A stretch of 64,000 bases of DNA from Desulfurivibrio dismutans (GTDB lineage: Bacteria; Desulfobacterota; Desulfobulbia; Desulfobulbales; Desulfurivibrionaceae): NCBI RefSeq assembly GCF_029210385.1, contig NZ_JARGDQ010000005.1, positions 124,001 to 188,000 on the forward strand, read 5' to 3'. The notes beneath the pieces were generated by a model, which saw only the letters and a list, made by a program, of their open reading frames with translations, did no database searches and had not been told where the DNA came from. Below, in pieces: positions 1-8,440 of the stretch (within the stretch, counting starts at the first letter, position 1; each line of letters opens with the position of its first letter). A program made the position numbers and the translations under genes.

Positions 1-328
1 GCGTTTTGGCAAAGCTGGCGGCCCGCATGGCCTCGGCCATGCCGGGAATTTCCCGCTCCAGCAGGGGAAGGGTGGCTTCGGGGGTAACATCGCTGGGGGT
101 CAGGCCGGTGCCGCCGGTGGTGATGATCAGGTCGATTTTGTCCTGGTCCACCCAGTTCTGCAGCACCCGGTGGATCTCTTCGATCCGGTCGGGGACCAGG
201 GTGTGGGCGGCCACTTTGAAGCCGTGGGCGACCAGCAGTTCGCGCAGGGCCGGGCCGCTGGTGTCTTCCCGCTCGCCTCTGGCTCCTTTGTCGCTGGTGG
301 TGAGTACGGCGCAGGTATAAACAGTCAT
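1..328 (-). CDS. MoaB/Mog-family molybdopterin biosynthesis protein (3' part outside window)
   Basis: The first 109 codons of a protein that runs off the left edge. The ATG is preceded by AAGGAA at good spacing. The N-terminus reads MTVYTCAVLTTSDKGARGE, and further on there is the TTGGTG segment followed by a PSDVTPEAT stretch, the MPT-binding core of the MoaB/Mog fold. Family members bind molybdopterin and, as Mog, adenylylate it before molybdenum insertion in the cytoplasm. Whether this copy is the adenylyltransferase or the less understood MoaB cannot be settled from the N-terminal part. Upstream lies a repeat-rich intergenic region and the divergent murJ. Confidence 0.88.
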   Translation of the reverse strand, partial: MTVYTCAVLTTSDKGARGEREDTSGPALRELLVAHGFKVAAHTLVPDRIEEIHRVLQNWVDQDKIDLIITTGGTGLTPSDVTPEATLPLLEREIPGMAEAMRAASFAKT

Positions 329-389
329 GTGTTTTCCTTATTATTGTGCCGGGGTTGCCGGTTCTTGGCTGCTTAATTATGACAGCCAG

Positions 390-440
390 GCCAAAAAACG
401 CCAAAAGTGTTGGCCAGTAACGCGAAAACAAACAGTTACA
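390..440 (-). repeat. 51-bp dispersed repeat, copy A
   Basis: On the minus strand this segment begins TGTAACT and ends in a GGCGTTTTTTGGC block. It aligns without gaps to 44948-44998 and 57240-57290 at roughly 80 percent identity. The centre holds GCCAA/TTGGC arms followed by a T run, so a copy could act as a weak hairpin or terminator. Here it sits just upstream of the moaB-like gene, inside a gap of about 350 bp that has no gene. Confidence 0.6.
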
Positions 441-514
441 GTGCGTGCCCGATCGGCGTAGTATAGGCGACGCATGACAAGTCATGCCGGGGTCATGTTA
501 TTCGGGAACAACCG

Positions 515-610
515 GGTAAGTCAAGCACCTTAGCCTCAGGCAGGGCCACGTTCAAGCGCGATGCGATTTTGAAGGACACTTGTCCCCGCAGTTAAGGTGC
601 TTGACTTACC
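515..610. repeat. Perfect 18-bp inverted repeat with 60-bp spacer upstream of murJ
   Basis: GGTAAGTCAAGCACCTTA at 515-532 is matched exactly by its reverse complement at 593-610. The enclosed 60 bp contain no convincing gene. A second short palindrome, GCATGAC-AA-GTCATGC, lies just before it at 472-487. The perfect arms suggest either a long transcript hairpin in the murJ leader or the ends of a small element. No target duplication was seen. Confidence 0.75.
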
Positions 611-682
611 GCCGCGGCCTGCTAATTTGTTGGTCGTTCAGCAGCACCGATCTGCCAGCCTTTTGGACCAAGGTACAACTCT

Positions 683-2278
683 ATGTCCCAACTATCCATC
701 CAAGCCGGCCAAACCGGAACCATCGCCCGTTCCGCCGCCGTGGTCAGTTTTGCGGTGCTGTGCAGCCGAATTCTGGGACTGGTGAGGGAGCAGGCCTTTG
801 CTGTCCTCTTTGGGGCCGGTTATACCTTCGACGCCTTTGTGGTGGCCTTTCGGATTCCCAACATGCTGCGGGATCTCTTTGGCGAAGGGGCCCTGAGCGC
901 TGCCTTTGTCGCCGTTTTTGCCGCCTACAACGAAAAGGGTGAAAAGGAAACCTGGCGATTGGCCAGCAATGTACTGGTTTTTTTCGGGCTGTTTTTGAGT
1001 GTTCTCACCCTGGTGGGGATTTTTGCCTCGGAACACCTTGTTCGCCTGCTGGTCCAGGATGACTACGTCCAGGTGCCGGGCAAGGTAGAGCTGACCGCCC
1101 GACTCACGGCCATCATGTTTCCCTTTTTGACCCTGGTTTCCCTGGCGGCGGTGGTGATGGGGGTGCTCAATACCAAGGGACGGTTTTTTGTGCCGGCCAT
1201 GGCCGGGAGTTTTTTCAACCTCGGGGCCCTGGTCGGAGGCGTGTCTCTTTCCCTGCTCATGCCCCGCTTTGACCAGCCGGCCATCGTCGGGATGGCCATC
1301 GGGGTGCTGATCGGCGGGGTACTGCAGTTGGTCTGCCAGTTGCCGACCCTGTACCGTACCGGTTTCCGTTTTACCCCCCACCTTGACCTGTGTGATCCGG
1401 GACTTAAGCGGATTTTGTTACTGATGATGCCGGCGGTCATCGGCCTGGCGCCGTTGCAGTTCAACATCGTAATCAATACCTATTTTGCTTCCTCCCTGGC
1501 CGAGGGCACTCTCTCCTGGCTTAATTACGCTTTTCGCCTTTTCTGGCTGCCGGTTGGGCTTTTCGGGGTGGCTCTGTCGGTGGCCACCATGCCGGTGGTT
1601 TCTCGCTTTGCCGCCCAGCGTGACATGCCCAACCTGAAAAGCACCTATGTCTCTTCGCTGACCATGGCCTTTTGTTTAAGCGTACCGGCCTCGGTGGGGC
1701 TGATTCTGCTGGCCCGGCCCATCGTCCGGGTGATCTTTCAGCATGGCCGCTTTGATGTGGCGGCAACGGTGGGTACCGCCGAGGTGCTGGCCTGCTATGC
1801 CGTGGGGTTGTTTGCCTATGCCGCGGTCAAGATCATGGTGCCGGTTTTTTATGCCCTGGACCGGCCCCGCTATCCGGTGATCGGCAGCTTTCTGACCATG
1901 CTGGTCAACCTGTTGATCATTCTGGCCGTTCTCGAGCACCTGGAACACCGGGCCCTGGCCCTGTCCATCTCGGGGGCGATGACGGTCAACTTCATCTTTT
2001 TGAGTGCCATGCTTTATCGGTTGATGGGTGGTTATCCCCTGGTCGAACTGGCCCGCGGGCTGGGCAAGATTGTGCTCGCTTCCATGTTGATGGCCGTCTG
2101 GCTTTACGGTCTGCAGCGGCTGCTGTTCCCCGGCGGGCTCACCGAGGACCGGTTGCTGCTGGATATCGCGGCGGTGGCGGTCTGCATCGGCAGCAGCGCT
2201 TTGTTGTACGGGCTGGTTTTGCACCTGTTGAAACTGGAAGAGATGAACCTGCTGGTTCGGCGCTTGCTGCGGCGTTAG
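683..2278 (+). CDS. murJ: Lipid II flippase MurJ
   Basis: A 531-residue polytopic membrane protein of the MOP/MVF superfamily, proposed to flip lipid-linked peptidoglycan precursor across the inner membrane. The N-terminus has the family signature SAAVVSFAVLCSRILGLVRE, and the protein continues through about fourteen hydrophobic segments. Its length matches MurJ proteins (about 510-530 residues). The start is an ATG with only a modest ribosome site, and the gene follows a gap of about 350 bp. It converges with rsmE, whose stop lies 29 bp past the murJ stop. Nothing is missing or broken. Confidence 0.95.
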   Translation: MSQLSIQAGQTGTIARSAAVVSFAVLCSRILGLVREQAFAVLFGAGYTFDAFVVAFRIPNMLRDLFGEGALSAAFVAVFAAYNEKGEKETWRLASNVLVFFGLFLSVLTLVGIFASEHLVRLLVQDDYVQVPGKVELTARLTAIMFPFLTLVSLAAVVMGVLNTKGRFFVPAMAGSFFNLGALVGGVSLSLLMPRFDQPAIVGMAIGVLIGGVLQLVCQLPTLYRTGFRFTPHLDLCDPGLKRILLLMMPAVIGLAPLQFNIVINTYFASSLAEGTLSWLNYAFRLFWLPVGLFGVALSVATMPVVSRFAAQRDMPNLKSTYVSSLTMAFCLSVPASVGLILLARPIVRVIFQHGRFDVAATVGTAEVLACYAVGLFAYAAVKIMVPVFYALDRPRYPVIGSFLTMLVNLLIILAVLEHLEHRALALSISGAMTVNFIFLSAMLYRLMGGYPLVELARGLGKIVLASMLMAVWLYGLQRLLFPGGLTEDRLLLDIAAVAVCIGSSALLYGLVLHLLKLEEMNLLVRRLLRR

Positions 2279-2307
2279 TCGCGCCCGATCAGATACCGGC
2301 TGAACGG

Positions 2308-3237
2308 TTACCTTGCTTCCGCCAGGGCCAGCAGCACCGGCACGGCGGTGTCCACCCGGAGGATGCGCGCCCCCCAGGAGAAAGGAATAAAACCTTGATC
2401 TTGAAAGCAGTTTATTTCAAAGTCCACCCACCCCCCTTCGGGGCCGATGGCCAGCAGTCGGCGTTGGGCCAGATCGCGTAAGCAATCACGGGGCACCTGT
2501 GAAAGCGGTGATTGCGCCGGCGCTGAAGGGGGCAGATATGAAATTTGTCCCTGGTCATCCATCGCCGTCTCGCCTGCCGTAACCTGCGGCCCCTTGTGAC
2601 CGCTTACCAGGGCTTTGGCGGTGCCGGATGGCGGCGCGCCGGCGGGTGGATTTTGCTGCCGGTTGGTGGTATGCCGGCGGGGCCCGGAGTCGGTGGCCTC
2701 GGCGGGCGCCTTTTCGGGGTGGGCCAGCAGTCGTAAAGGACCGGCAGGGTGGGGCGACGGCAGCTCATCTTCAATAAAAGGGCGAAAGCGTGTATGCACG
2801 CTGACGGTTGGCAGCCGCGTGTCGCCGGCCTGTTCCAGGCCCTGGAGCAGGGCCGTTCTGATCCCGGCGGGAGCGAGCAGCGAGGAGTTAAAGAAACTTT
2901 TTTCCACCCGCCGGGCGTTGGTCAGCATGATGCGGTCAACCCCCATGGCGGCGGCCTGGGCCAGCACCCTTTTGAGCATGATCGGCCGGGGCAGGGCCAG
3001 GATAAGGGCGGTGGCGGCTTTGGTCGGCGGGTCTTGGTGGCAGTCAAGCTGGAGCGTGACTTCTCGGCGGCTGGTGGCCAGCACCCGGGCCGAGCCCATG
3101 GGGCCGTCGATAATGCCGGCCCGCAGCAGATCTCCGGGCCGGCTTTTGAGTACCCGGCCGATGTGCTCGGCACGGCGGTCCCGGAGATTAACGGTGTTGG
3201 CAACTATCTCGTCGTGTTCCAGCAGGATGATGTTCAT
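2308..3237 (-). CDS. rsmE: 16S rRNA m3U1498 methyltransferase RsmE with an unusual internal insertion
   Basis: RsmE is a SPOUT-fold enzyme that methylates N3 of U1498 in 16S rRNA using S-adenosylmethionine. The C-terminal IGPEGGW and WGARILRVDTAVP segments form the SAM-binding trefoil knot, and the N-terminal part matches the PUA-like domain. The protein has 309 residues whereas typical RsmE has about 245. The excess is a Pro/Ala/Gly/Gln-rich stretch at roughly residues 160-250, placed directly before the SAM knot. Part of it (residues about 210-253) is bounded by inverted motifs that also occur in valS. The reading frame is intact, so the enzyme is probably functional with a surface loop. 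Confidence 0.93.
   Translation of the reverse strand: MNIILLEHDEIVANTVNLRDRRAEHIGRVLKSRPGDLLRAGIIDGPMGSARVLATSRREVTLQLDCHQDPPTKAATALILALPRPIMLKRVLAQAAAMGVDRIMLTNARRVEKSFFNSSLLAPAGIRTALLQGLEQAGDTRLPTVSVHTRFRPFIEDELPSPHPAGPLRLLAHPEKAPAEATDSGPRRHTTNRQQNPPAGAPPSGTAKALVSGHKGPQVTAGETAMDDQGQISYLPPSAPAQSPLSQVPRDCLRDLAQRRLLAIGPEGGWVDFEINCFQDQGFIPFSWGARILRVDTAVPVLLALAEAR
2478..2607. repeat. Palindrome-bounded in-frame insertion in rsmE
   Basis: The segment starts with GTAAGCAATCAC (2478-2489) and ends with GTGACCGCTTAC (2596-2607), which match in inverted orientation at 10 of 12 positions. An inner pair, GCAATCAC at 2482 and GTGATTGC at 2508, is a perfect inverted repeat. The terminal motif resembles the arms of the 51-bp hairpin inside valS. 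The 16 bases from 2478 to 2493 match the intergenic sequence at 12809-12824 at 15 of 16 positions when inverted. The region codes for residues absent from ordinary RsmE. Confidence 0.5.
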
Positions 3238-3267
3238 GGTAGAGGTTGGCCTGTTAAAGTCGCGGAA

Positions 3268-3288
3268 TGTTGGCCCTGGTGAACGGTT
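3268..3288 (+). repeat. 21-bp dispersed repeat, copy 1
   Basis: The segment from TGTTGGCC to GAACGGTT lies in the gene-free stretch of 281 bp between rsmE and lpxK. It matches the reverse complement of 36715-36735 at 20 of 21 positions and 63514-63534 at 19 of 21. All three copies are intergenic. The rest of the 3238-3518 gap shows no clear promoter or RNA. Confidence 0.55.
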
Positions 3289-3518
3289 CGACCGGTTTGG
3301 TTATCTGGCTTCACTTTACGGTTTTATTTGCGGCAACCGGCTCGTGGGCGGAACAGCCCGGCACAGCCGGGTCCGATTCTAATTTGTTCGGCTCTGATAG
3401 TCAAAGCGTAACCGTGCCACGGTGCTAAAGGTAAAGCCTGGCCGTCGGCGGATGTGCCCCGATTGTGAGCTTGAAGATATGTCGCCGCTGAGCGGTGACG
3501 GCAAAGCCGGAGTGACTG

Positions 3519-4661
3519 GTGACGGAGTGGACGACCTTGTTCCCGGCTCGGCGGAGGAGGATTGTGGGATCTCATCTCGATCTACTGTTTGTTTTGGGCC
3601 GTCCTTTGGCACCGCTTTATGCCGGCCTGATGCGTTTACGGGCCTGGCTTTACCGGCGTGGCTGGTGGCGGCGGGAAAAAATGAGGGTGCCGGTGATCAG
3701 TGTCGGCAACCTGACCCTGGGGGGGACCGGAAAAACCCCGCTGGTGCTTTATTTGGCCCGTCTGCTCAAGGATGTGGGGGGCCGCCCGGCCGTTTTGAGC
3801 CGGGGTTATGGGCGGCCCCGCCGGAGAGGGGGTGACCGGCACCAGCCGCTGGTGGTGGCCGATGGCCGGCAGTTGTTGCAGGGGCCGGAAGCGGCGGGGG
3901 ACGAACCGGTACTGCTGGCCCGTTCGCTGCCCGGTGTGCCGGTGTTGGTTGGGGTGCGCCGGGCGGCAAGCGGTCGTTACGCGGTGGAACGGCTGGGAGC
4001 CGATAGCCTGATCCTGGATGACGGTTTCCAGCATCTGGCTCTGGACCGGGATCTTGATCTGGCCCTTTTCAGTGCCCGGAATTTGCCCCTGCGGGTCCGG
4101 GTTTTCCCCGGCGGCCCGTTGCGGGAGCCATGGTCGGCCTTGGGGCGGGCCGACGCGGTGGTGATCACCGGGGTTACGCCGGAAAGTTTGCCGGAAGTGG
4201 CCGCCTTTCAGCGATTTTTAAAAGTCCGCTGGCCGCAGCTTCCCTGTTTTACCGGGGAGTATCGGCCGGTCTGCCTGTTGGTCGGCGGTTTCGATGCCGC
4301 CATGGCGTTGGATCAGGGGAAGGGGCAGCCCCTGTACGGCTTTGCCGGGATTGCCCAACCGCAATCATTTCGGCAGACTTTGTTGCGGGTGGGCTATCGC
4401 CTCAATGGTTTTCGGGCCTTTGCCGATCATCATCATTACACTGCGGCTGATTACCGTGGTCTGGTTCAGGCCGCCAGGCAGCAGTCAGCCGCAGCGTTAA
4501 TCACCACCGAAAAAGATCTGGTCAAGCTTGCCCCGTTGACGGATGATTTCCCCCTGCTGGCTCTGCGGGTGTCCCTGTTCATGGAAGAAGCCTTCGACCG
4601 TTTTATCCGTTTAAGATTGTCAATTCCGCATCAGGTTGCGCTACCGCCCGATGGTGTTTGA
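3519..4661 (+). CDS. lpxK: Tetraacyldisaccharide 4'-kinase LpxK
   Basis: LpxK phosphorylates the 4' position of the lipid A disaccharide precursor, at the inner membrane. The Walker A motif GGTGKTP lies near residue 69, preceded by the family motif VPVISVGNLTL. DDGFQH, also typical, lies near residue 170, and RVFPGGPLREP follows. The hydrophobic N-terminus (about residues 20-45) fits the membrane-anchoring helix. I chose the GTG at 3519, with GGAG six bases upstream, because the N-terminal helix is conserved in the family. At 380 residues it is slightly longer than E. coli LpxK (328). lpxC follows 344 bp later, so lipid A genes cluster here. Confidence 0.93.
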   Translation: MTEWTTLFPARRRRIVGSHLDLLFVLGRPLAPLYAGLMRLRAWLYRRGWWRREKMRVPVISVGNLTLGGTGKTPLVLYLARLLKDVGGRPAVLSRGYGRPRRRGGDRHQPLVVADGRQLLQGPEAAGDEPVLLARSLPGVPVLVGVRRAASGRYAVERLGADSLILDDGFQHLALDRDLDLALFSARNLPLRVRVFPGGPLREPWSALGRADAVVITGVTPESLPEVAAFQRFLKVRWPQLPCFTGEYRPVCLLVGGFDAAMALDQGKGQPLYGFAGIAQPQSFRQTLLRVGYRLNGFRAFADHHHYTAADYRGLVQAARQQSAAALITTEKDLVKLAPLTDDFPLLALRVSLFMEEAFDRFIRLRLSIPHQVALPPDGV

Positions 4662-4842
4662 TAGGTCGCTGTTTAACGTTACCGGCCGGCAAGATGGACT
4701 GGTTTGGGCGAGACGGTGAAAATTGCCGGACATAAAGTAGCGGCCGGATGAGTCCTTGCTGCTGTGGCAAGTTGGTGGGGTGCCGCGCCGTAAGTGTGTT
4801 TTTTTTGCCACACTCAATAGGTTCACAAAAGTTACCCCAATC

Positions 4843-4899
4843 TTGTTGTTGTTTGTTTTGTCGTTGTAATATGGTGTTTTATTTTTTGTATGGTGTTTT
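4843..4899 (+). promoter_or_regulatory. AT-rich candidate promoter region upstream of lpxC
   Basis: The gap 4662-5005 has no gene. It holds an AT-rich pocket that contrasts with the surrounding GC-rich DNA. TTGTTG at 4843 and TAATAT at 4867 are separated by 18 bp, and an 11-bp direct repeat TATGGTGTTTT occurs at 4870 and 4889. A weaker pair, TTGTCC (4949) and TAATCT (4973), lies closer to the gene. A short AGTGTG/CACACT inverted repeat with a T run is at 4793-4814. Which of these drives lpxC cannot be decided by reading. Confidence 0.3.
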
Positions 4900-5005
4900 G
4901 TCCAGCTGCTGGCCTGTAAATTGCATTACACTGCGTCGGTGGGATCACTTGTCCGGTCCGACAAAATTACTCTAATCTTCACCCCAATAAACGGAATCAA
5001 TAGAA

Positions 5006-5986
5006 ATGGATGTACTGCAACATACCTTGAAAAAAAGTGTCAGCTTCGCCGGTATCGGCCTGCACAGCGGCAAACCGGTGCGGATGGCGATTTACCCCGA
5101 TGAAGTCAACAGCGGCATTCGTCTGCTGCGCTCTGATCTTAATCAACTGGAGCCGACCCCGGCCTTTATGGACCGGGTGGTTGATACCCGCCTGGCAACC
5201 ACTGTTGAAACGATGGAAAACGCCTCGATTTCCACGGTGGAACATGTGCTGGCCGCCCTTTATGGGCTGGGGATTGATAATGCGGTGGTGGTGGTGGATG
5301 GCCCGGAAGTACCGATTATGGACGGTAGTGCATCTCCTTTTGTTCAGGTGCTGCGCCGGATCGGCCGCCGCCGGCAACAGGCTCAGCGCTGGATGCTCAA
5401 GTTCAACGAAGTGGTGCGTTTCAGCGACGGCCAGGGGCGGTCGGTCCGGATCGAACCCTATGACGGCTTCCAGGTCAGTTGCCGGATTGATTTTGCCCAT
5501 GCCAGGATTGGCCGTCAGCAATTTGAGATCGATCTGACGCCGCGAAATTTTGCCACTGAAATCGCCGGCGCCCGCACTTTTGGTTTTTTTCGTGAAGTGG
5601 AGCAGATGCGTCGTAACGGTCTCGCCCTTGGCGGCTCACTGGATAACGCCGTGGTTATCAATGACCAAGGTATTATGAACAGTGACGGCCTGCGCTATGC
5701 CGATGAGTTTGTCCGGCACAAGGTGCTGGACCTGGTGGGTGACCTTGCCTTGCTGGGCTTCCCCCTGCTGGGACGGGTGGTGGCGGAGAAATCTGGTCAT
5801 GGTCAGCATCTTGGGCTGATGCAGGCAGTATCAGCTCATCCCGAGGCCTGGGATATCGTAGCGCTTGAAAGCAGCGGTGAGTTCCAGGTGCTGCAGCAGC
5901 TGGCCCAAAGTACCAAAGCGATGGGCGACCGGATTCTGCCCTACCTGTTGCCGCCATCACTGGCCTTGGCTCCCACCCGTGCTTAA
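5006..5986 (+). CDS. lpxC: UDP-3-O-acyl-N-acetylglucosamine deacetylase LpxC
   Basis: LpxC is the zinc-dependent deacetylase that commits UDP-acyl-GlcNAc to lipid A synthesis. The 326 residues show the zinc ligand region EHVLAAL, the VPIMDGSA motif, the internal GSLDNAVV segment and the C-terminal HKVLDLVGDL with the second zinc His and Asp. The SGH near residue 265 is the family's general acid/base His. The following residue, usually part of an H-x-x-N pattern, varies here (GHGQHLGL). Length and start agree with the family (about 305 residues). A strong terminator follows, so it ends its transcript. Confidence 0.96.
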   Translation: MDVLQHTLKKSVSFAGIGLHSGKPVRMAIYPDEVNSGIRLLRSDLNQLEPTPAFMDRVVDTRLATTVETMENASISTVEHVLAALYGLGIDNAVVVVDGPEVPIMDGSASPFVQVLRRIGRRRQQAQRWMLKFNEVVRFSDGQGRSVRIEPYDGFQVSCRIDFAHARIGRQQFEIDLTPRNFATEIAGARTFGFFREVEQMRRNGLALGGSLDNAVVINDQGIMNSDGLRYADEFVRHKVLDLVGDLALLGFPLLGRVVAEKSGHGQHLGLMQAVSAHPEAWDIVALESSGEFQVLQQLAQSTKAMGDRILPYLLPPSLALAPTRA

Positions 5987-6053
5987 ACACCCTCAGTTTA
6001 CAGCTTCGCAGCCGTAATTGGTTGGCGAGCCGGTTTGCCGGTTCCAGGCATAC

Positions 6054-6087
6054 AACCCGCAGGGAGATTTCTCTGCGGGTTTTTTTG
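6054..6087 (+). terminator. Rho-independent terminator after lpxC
   Basis: AACCCGCAG and CTGCGGGTT form a nine-base-pair stem with a short loop, followed at once by a run of T. It lies 68 bp after the lpxC stop. The rest of the 356-bp gap up to proC has no gene and no clear signal. Confidence 0.9.
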
Positions 6088-6342
6088 TTGTTTATTAAAA
6101 GAGTTCATCAATCCCCGTAACTTGTTGCTGAACGTTTACGACGGATCCCCTGTATTTTTTGGGACTTGGGCTGGACCTGGTGTTTTTAATCGGCTATTCT
6201 TGCCTCATTCCTGGAAAATTTCGCGTTGTATGGTTGTGCGGTTGGTTGCGCTGAGTATTGATGCCGATCGTTCAGCCGTACCTAACGTGCTGGTGTGTGG
6301 TGTCAGTCTCGACTGTCTGGAGTAATCAATGAGGCAAAAATA

Positions 6343-7167
6343 ATGATAGCAGAACGAAATAAATTTGGGTTCATCGGTGGCGGTCAGATGGGTGAGGCCC
6401 TGATCAAGGGGGTGCTGGCCGCAGGTTTGTATCAAGCTGCCGAACTGACAGTGGCGGAACCCAGTGCCCCGCGCCGGGAAGTGCTGGCTGAGCGTTACGG
6501 GGTGCGGGTTCATCCGGATGCCGGCCCCTTGTGGGAAGAGTGCGGGGTACTGGTGCTGGCCGTCAAGCCCCAGATCATGGGGGCGGTGCTGGAGCAGGCC
6601 CGGCCGGTGGCGGACGAACGGAAACACCTTCTGATCTCCATTGCCGCCGGCGTTTCTACAGCTTTTATTGAAGATGTATTGGCCCCGCAGCCGGTCCGGG
6701 TTGTTCGGGTTATGCCCAATACCCCGGCCCTGGTGCTGGCCGGTGCCTCGGCTTTGAGTCCTGGCCGGCATGCCGATGAAGATGATCTTAAGCTGGCGGA
6801 AGGTATATTCGCCGCAGTGGGCAGAACCGTAACTCTGCCTGAAACAGCCATGGATGCGGTCACCGGCCTTAGTGGCAGCGGGCCGGCCTACGTCTTTACC
6901 TTTCTTGAGTCCCTGATCGATGCCGGAGTAAAGGTTGGCCTGAGTCGGGACGTGGCCGGGTTGCTGGCCCGGCAGACCATTGCCGGCTCCATGCAACTGG
7001 TCGAGGAAGGCGGGCAGTCGCCGGCCGAATTGCGGGCCATGGTGACCTCGCCAGGCGGAACCACCATCGCCGGGCTGCATGCTTTGGAGCGCGGGGCCTT
7101 CCGTTCCCTGATCATGGATGCGGTGGAGGCCGCCACTCGTCGTTCCCGAGAACTGGGCGGCAACTGA
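6343..7167 (+). CDS. proC: Pyrroline-5-carboxylate reductase ProC
   Basis: ProC catalyses the last step of proline synthesis, the NAD(P)H-dependent reduction of pyrroline-5-carboxylate, in the cytoplasm. The protein is 274 residues. The N-terminal Rossmann motif is GFIGGGQMGEA, followed by VKPQ near residue 70 and RVMPNTPALV near 120. The C-terminal dimer domain carries VTGLSGSGPAYVF and TSPGGTT. I chose the ATG at 6343 because GAGG sits eight bases upstream and the Rossmann motif then starts at the usual distance. nadK begins one base after the proC stop, so the two are cotranscribed. Confidence 0.95.
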   Translation: MIAERNKFGFIGGGQMGEALIKGVLAAGLYQAAELTVAEPSAPRREVLAERYGVRVHPDAGPLWEECGVLVLAVKPQIMGAVLEQARPVADERKHLLISIAAGVSTAFIEDVLAPQPVRVVRVMPNTPALVLAGASALSPGRHADEDDLKLAEGIFAAVGRTVTLPETAMDAVTGLSGSGPAYVFTFLESLIDAGVKVGLSRDVAGLLARQTIAGSMQLVEEGGQSPAELRAMVTSPGGTTIAGLHALERGAFRSLIMDAVEAATRRSRELGGN

Positions 7168-7168
7168 G

Positions 7169-8002
7169 ATGAAGCTCGGTAAAGTTGGGATTATTCTCAA
7201 GCGGGATTCCGCCGAACCCCGGCGTATCGGCGGTGAAATGGCGGACTGGTTCGCCGCCCGCGGGATAGACGTGAGCGTTGACCGCATTGAAGCCGACCAG
7301 GACCTGCTCATCATCCTGGGAGGAGACGGCACCTTGCTCCATGTGGCGGCAGAGGCCGGCGGTTACGAGATTCCGGTGCTGGGGATAAATATGGGTGGCC
7401 TGGGGTTCCTTACCGAGGTGGCGGTGGAGGATCGGTGGGCTATTCTGGAAAGACTGTTGAGCGAAGAGTTGCCCGTCGAAGAGCGGATGATGCTGAAGAT
7501 TCGCCTCCGTAGTGAGGCGGCGGAGGGATGGCACCAGGCCCTAAACGACGTAGTGATCAGTAAAGGCGCGGTGGACCGGATGGTTGAACTGGAGGCCTGG
7601 GCCGATGGTGAATACCTGGCCACTTACCGGGCCGACGGCCTGATTATTGCCAGTTCCACCGGTTCCACCGCCTACAATCTCTCCGCCGGGGGGCCGGTGG
7701 TACATCCCCGCCTCGACGCCATCGTGGTTACCCCAATCTGTCCCTTCATGCTGGAAAGCCGGCCGGTGTTGCTGACCGGTTCCTGTCGGCTAGAGGTCCG
7801 GATCGCCGAGAGCAGCACGGGGACTGCCAAGGTGGCTGCCAATCTCCAGGTTATCGCCGATGGCCATCGCTGCGGCGAGCTGCGACCGGGAGACATTCTG
7901 GAGATTGCGGCAGCGGACCGGAAGCTGCGGCTGGTGACCTCCCCTTGGAAAGGCTATTTCGAAATTCTCCGGGGCAAGCTCAACTGGAGCGGCGGTCGCT
8001 GA
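7169..8002 (+). CDS. nadK: NAD kinase
   Basis: NAD kinase makes NADP from NAD and ATP or polyphosphate. The 277-residue protein contains the diacylglycerol-kinase-like signature GGDGTLLHVA near residue 52, the NMGGLGFLTEV motif after it and the second family signature STGSTAYNLSAGGPVV near 167. The ATG at 7169 overlaps the end of the proC region with a one-base spacer, which indicates translational coupling. The pairing with proC makes sense because ProC uses NADPH. A downstream convergent gene begins 12 bp after the stop. Confidence 0.95.
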   Translation: MKLGKVGIILKRDSAEPRRIGGEMADWFAARGIDVSVDRIEADQDLLIILGGDGTLLHVAAEAGGYEIPVLGINMGGLGFLTEVAVEDRWAILERLLSEELPVEERMMLKIRLRSEAAEGWHQALNDVVISKGAVDRMVELEAWADGEYLATYRADGLIIASSTGSTAYNLSAGGPVVHPRLDAIVVTPICPFMLESRPVLLTGSCRLEVRIAESSTGTAKVAANLQVIADGHRCGELRPGDILEIAAADRKLRLVTSPWKGYFEILRGKLNWSGGR

Positions 8003-8013
8003 GCAGGCCGCAC

Positions 8014-8406
8014 CTAATCCTTTTCTTCCATAGCCTGGTCCAGGACTTCCTTTTCCTGGGCCATGGCCTGGCGGCCGGCTTCGATGGCGGCGCTCAGGCT
8101 TTTCCTCTTGTGGTCGAGATAGTCCTTGCCCTGGCCGGCCAGCTTGTTGCCGCGCTCAATGAGCTCCCGTCCCTGGTCGATCATGGCTTTGCCGTGCTCC
8201 ACCGCACTGCCGGCATGTTCCTTGACGTCATCGGGAAAATGACGACACCTTTCGCGCAACTCCTCACTGTAGCCGGCCAGTTGTTCGCGGGTTTCGCGGC
8301 CGGACTGGGGGGCGAGCAGCAGAGCCACGGCGGCGCCGGTGACTGCCCCGGCCAAAAATGAAATAACGGTTAACCCGGCGTTACAGTTCTCATTGTGATG
8401 ACTCAT
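8014..8406 (-). CDS. YtxH-domain membrane-associated protein
   Basis: A 130-residue protein with one N-terminal hydrophobic helix (about residues 12-32, VISFLAGAVTGAAVALLLAP) followed by the SGRETREQL motif typical of YtxH/gas-vesicle-like stress proteins. The remaining 90 residues are charged and predicted helical or coiled. YtxH proteins are widespread and often stress-induced, but their biochemical role is unknown. A strong AAGGAGG ribosome site precedes the ATG. The next gene upstream on the same strand also encodes a one-helix protein, and the two look like an operon. Confidence 0.82.
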   Translation of the reverse strand: MSHHNENCNAGLTVISFLAGAVTGAAVALLLAPQSGRETREQLAGYSEELRERCRHFPDDVKEHAGSAVEHGKAMIDQGRELIERGNKLAGQGKDYLDHKRKSLSAAIEAGRQAMAQEKEVLDQAMEEKD

Positions 8407-8440
8407 GGTGTTTCCTCCTTGCTTTGTCTGGCTGGTGTTA

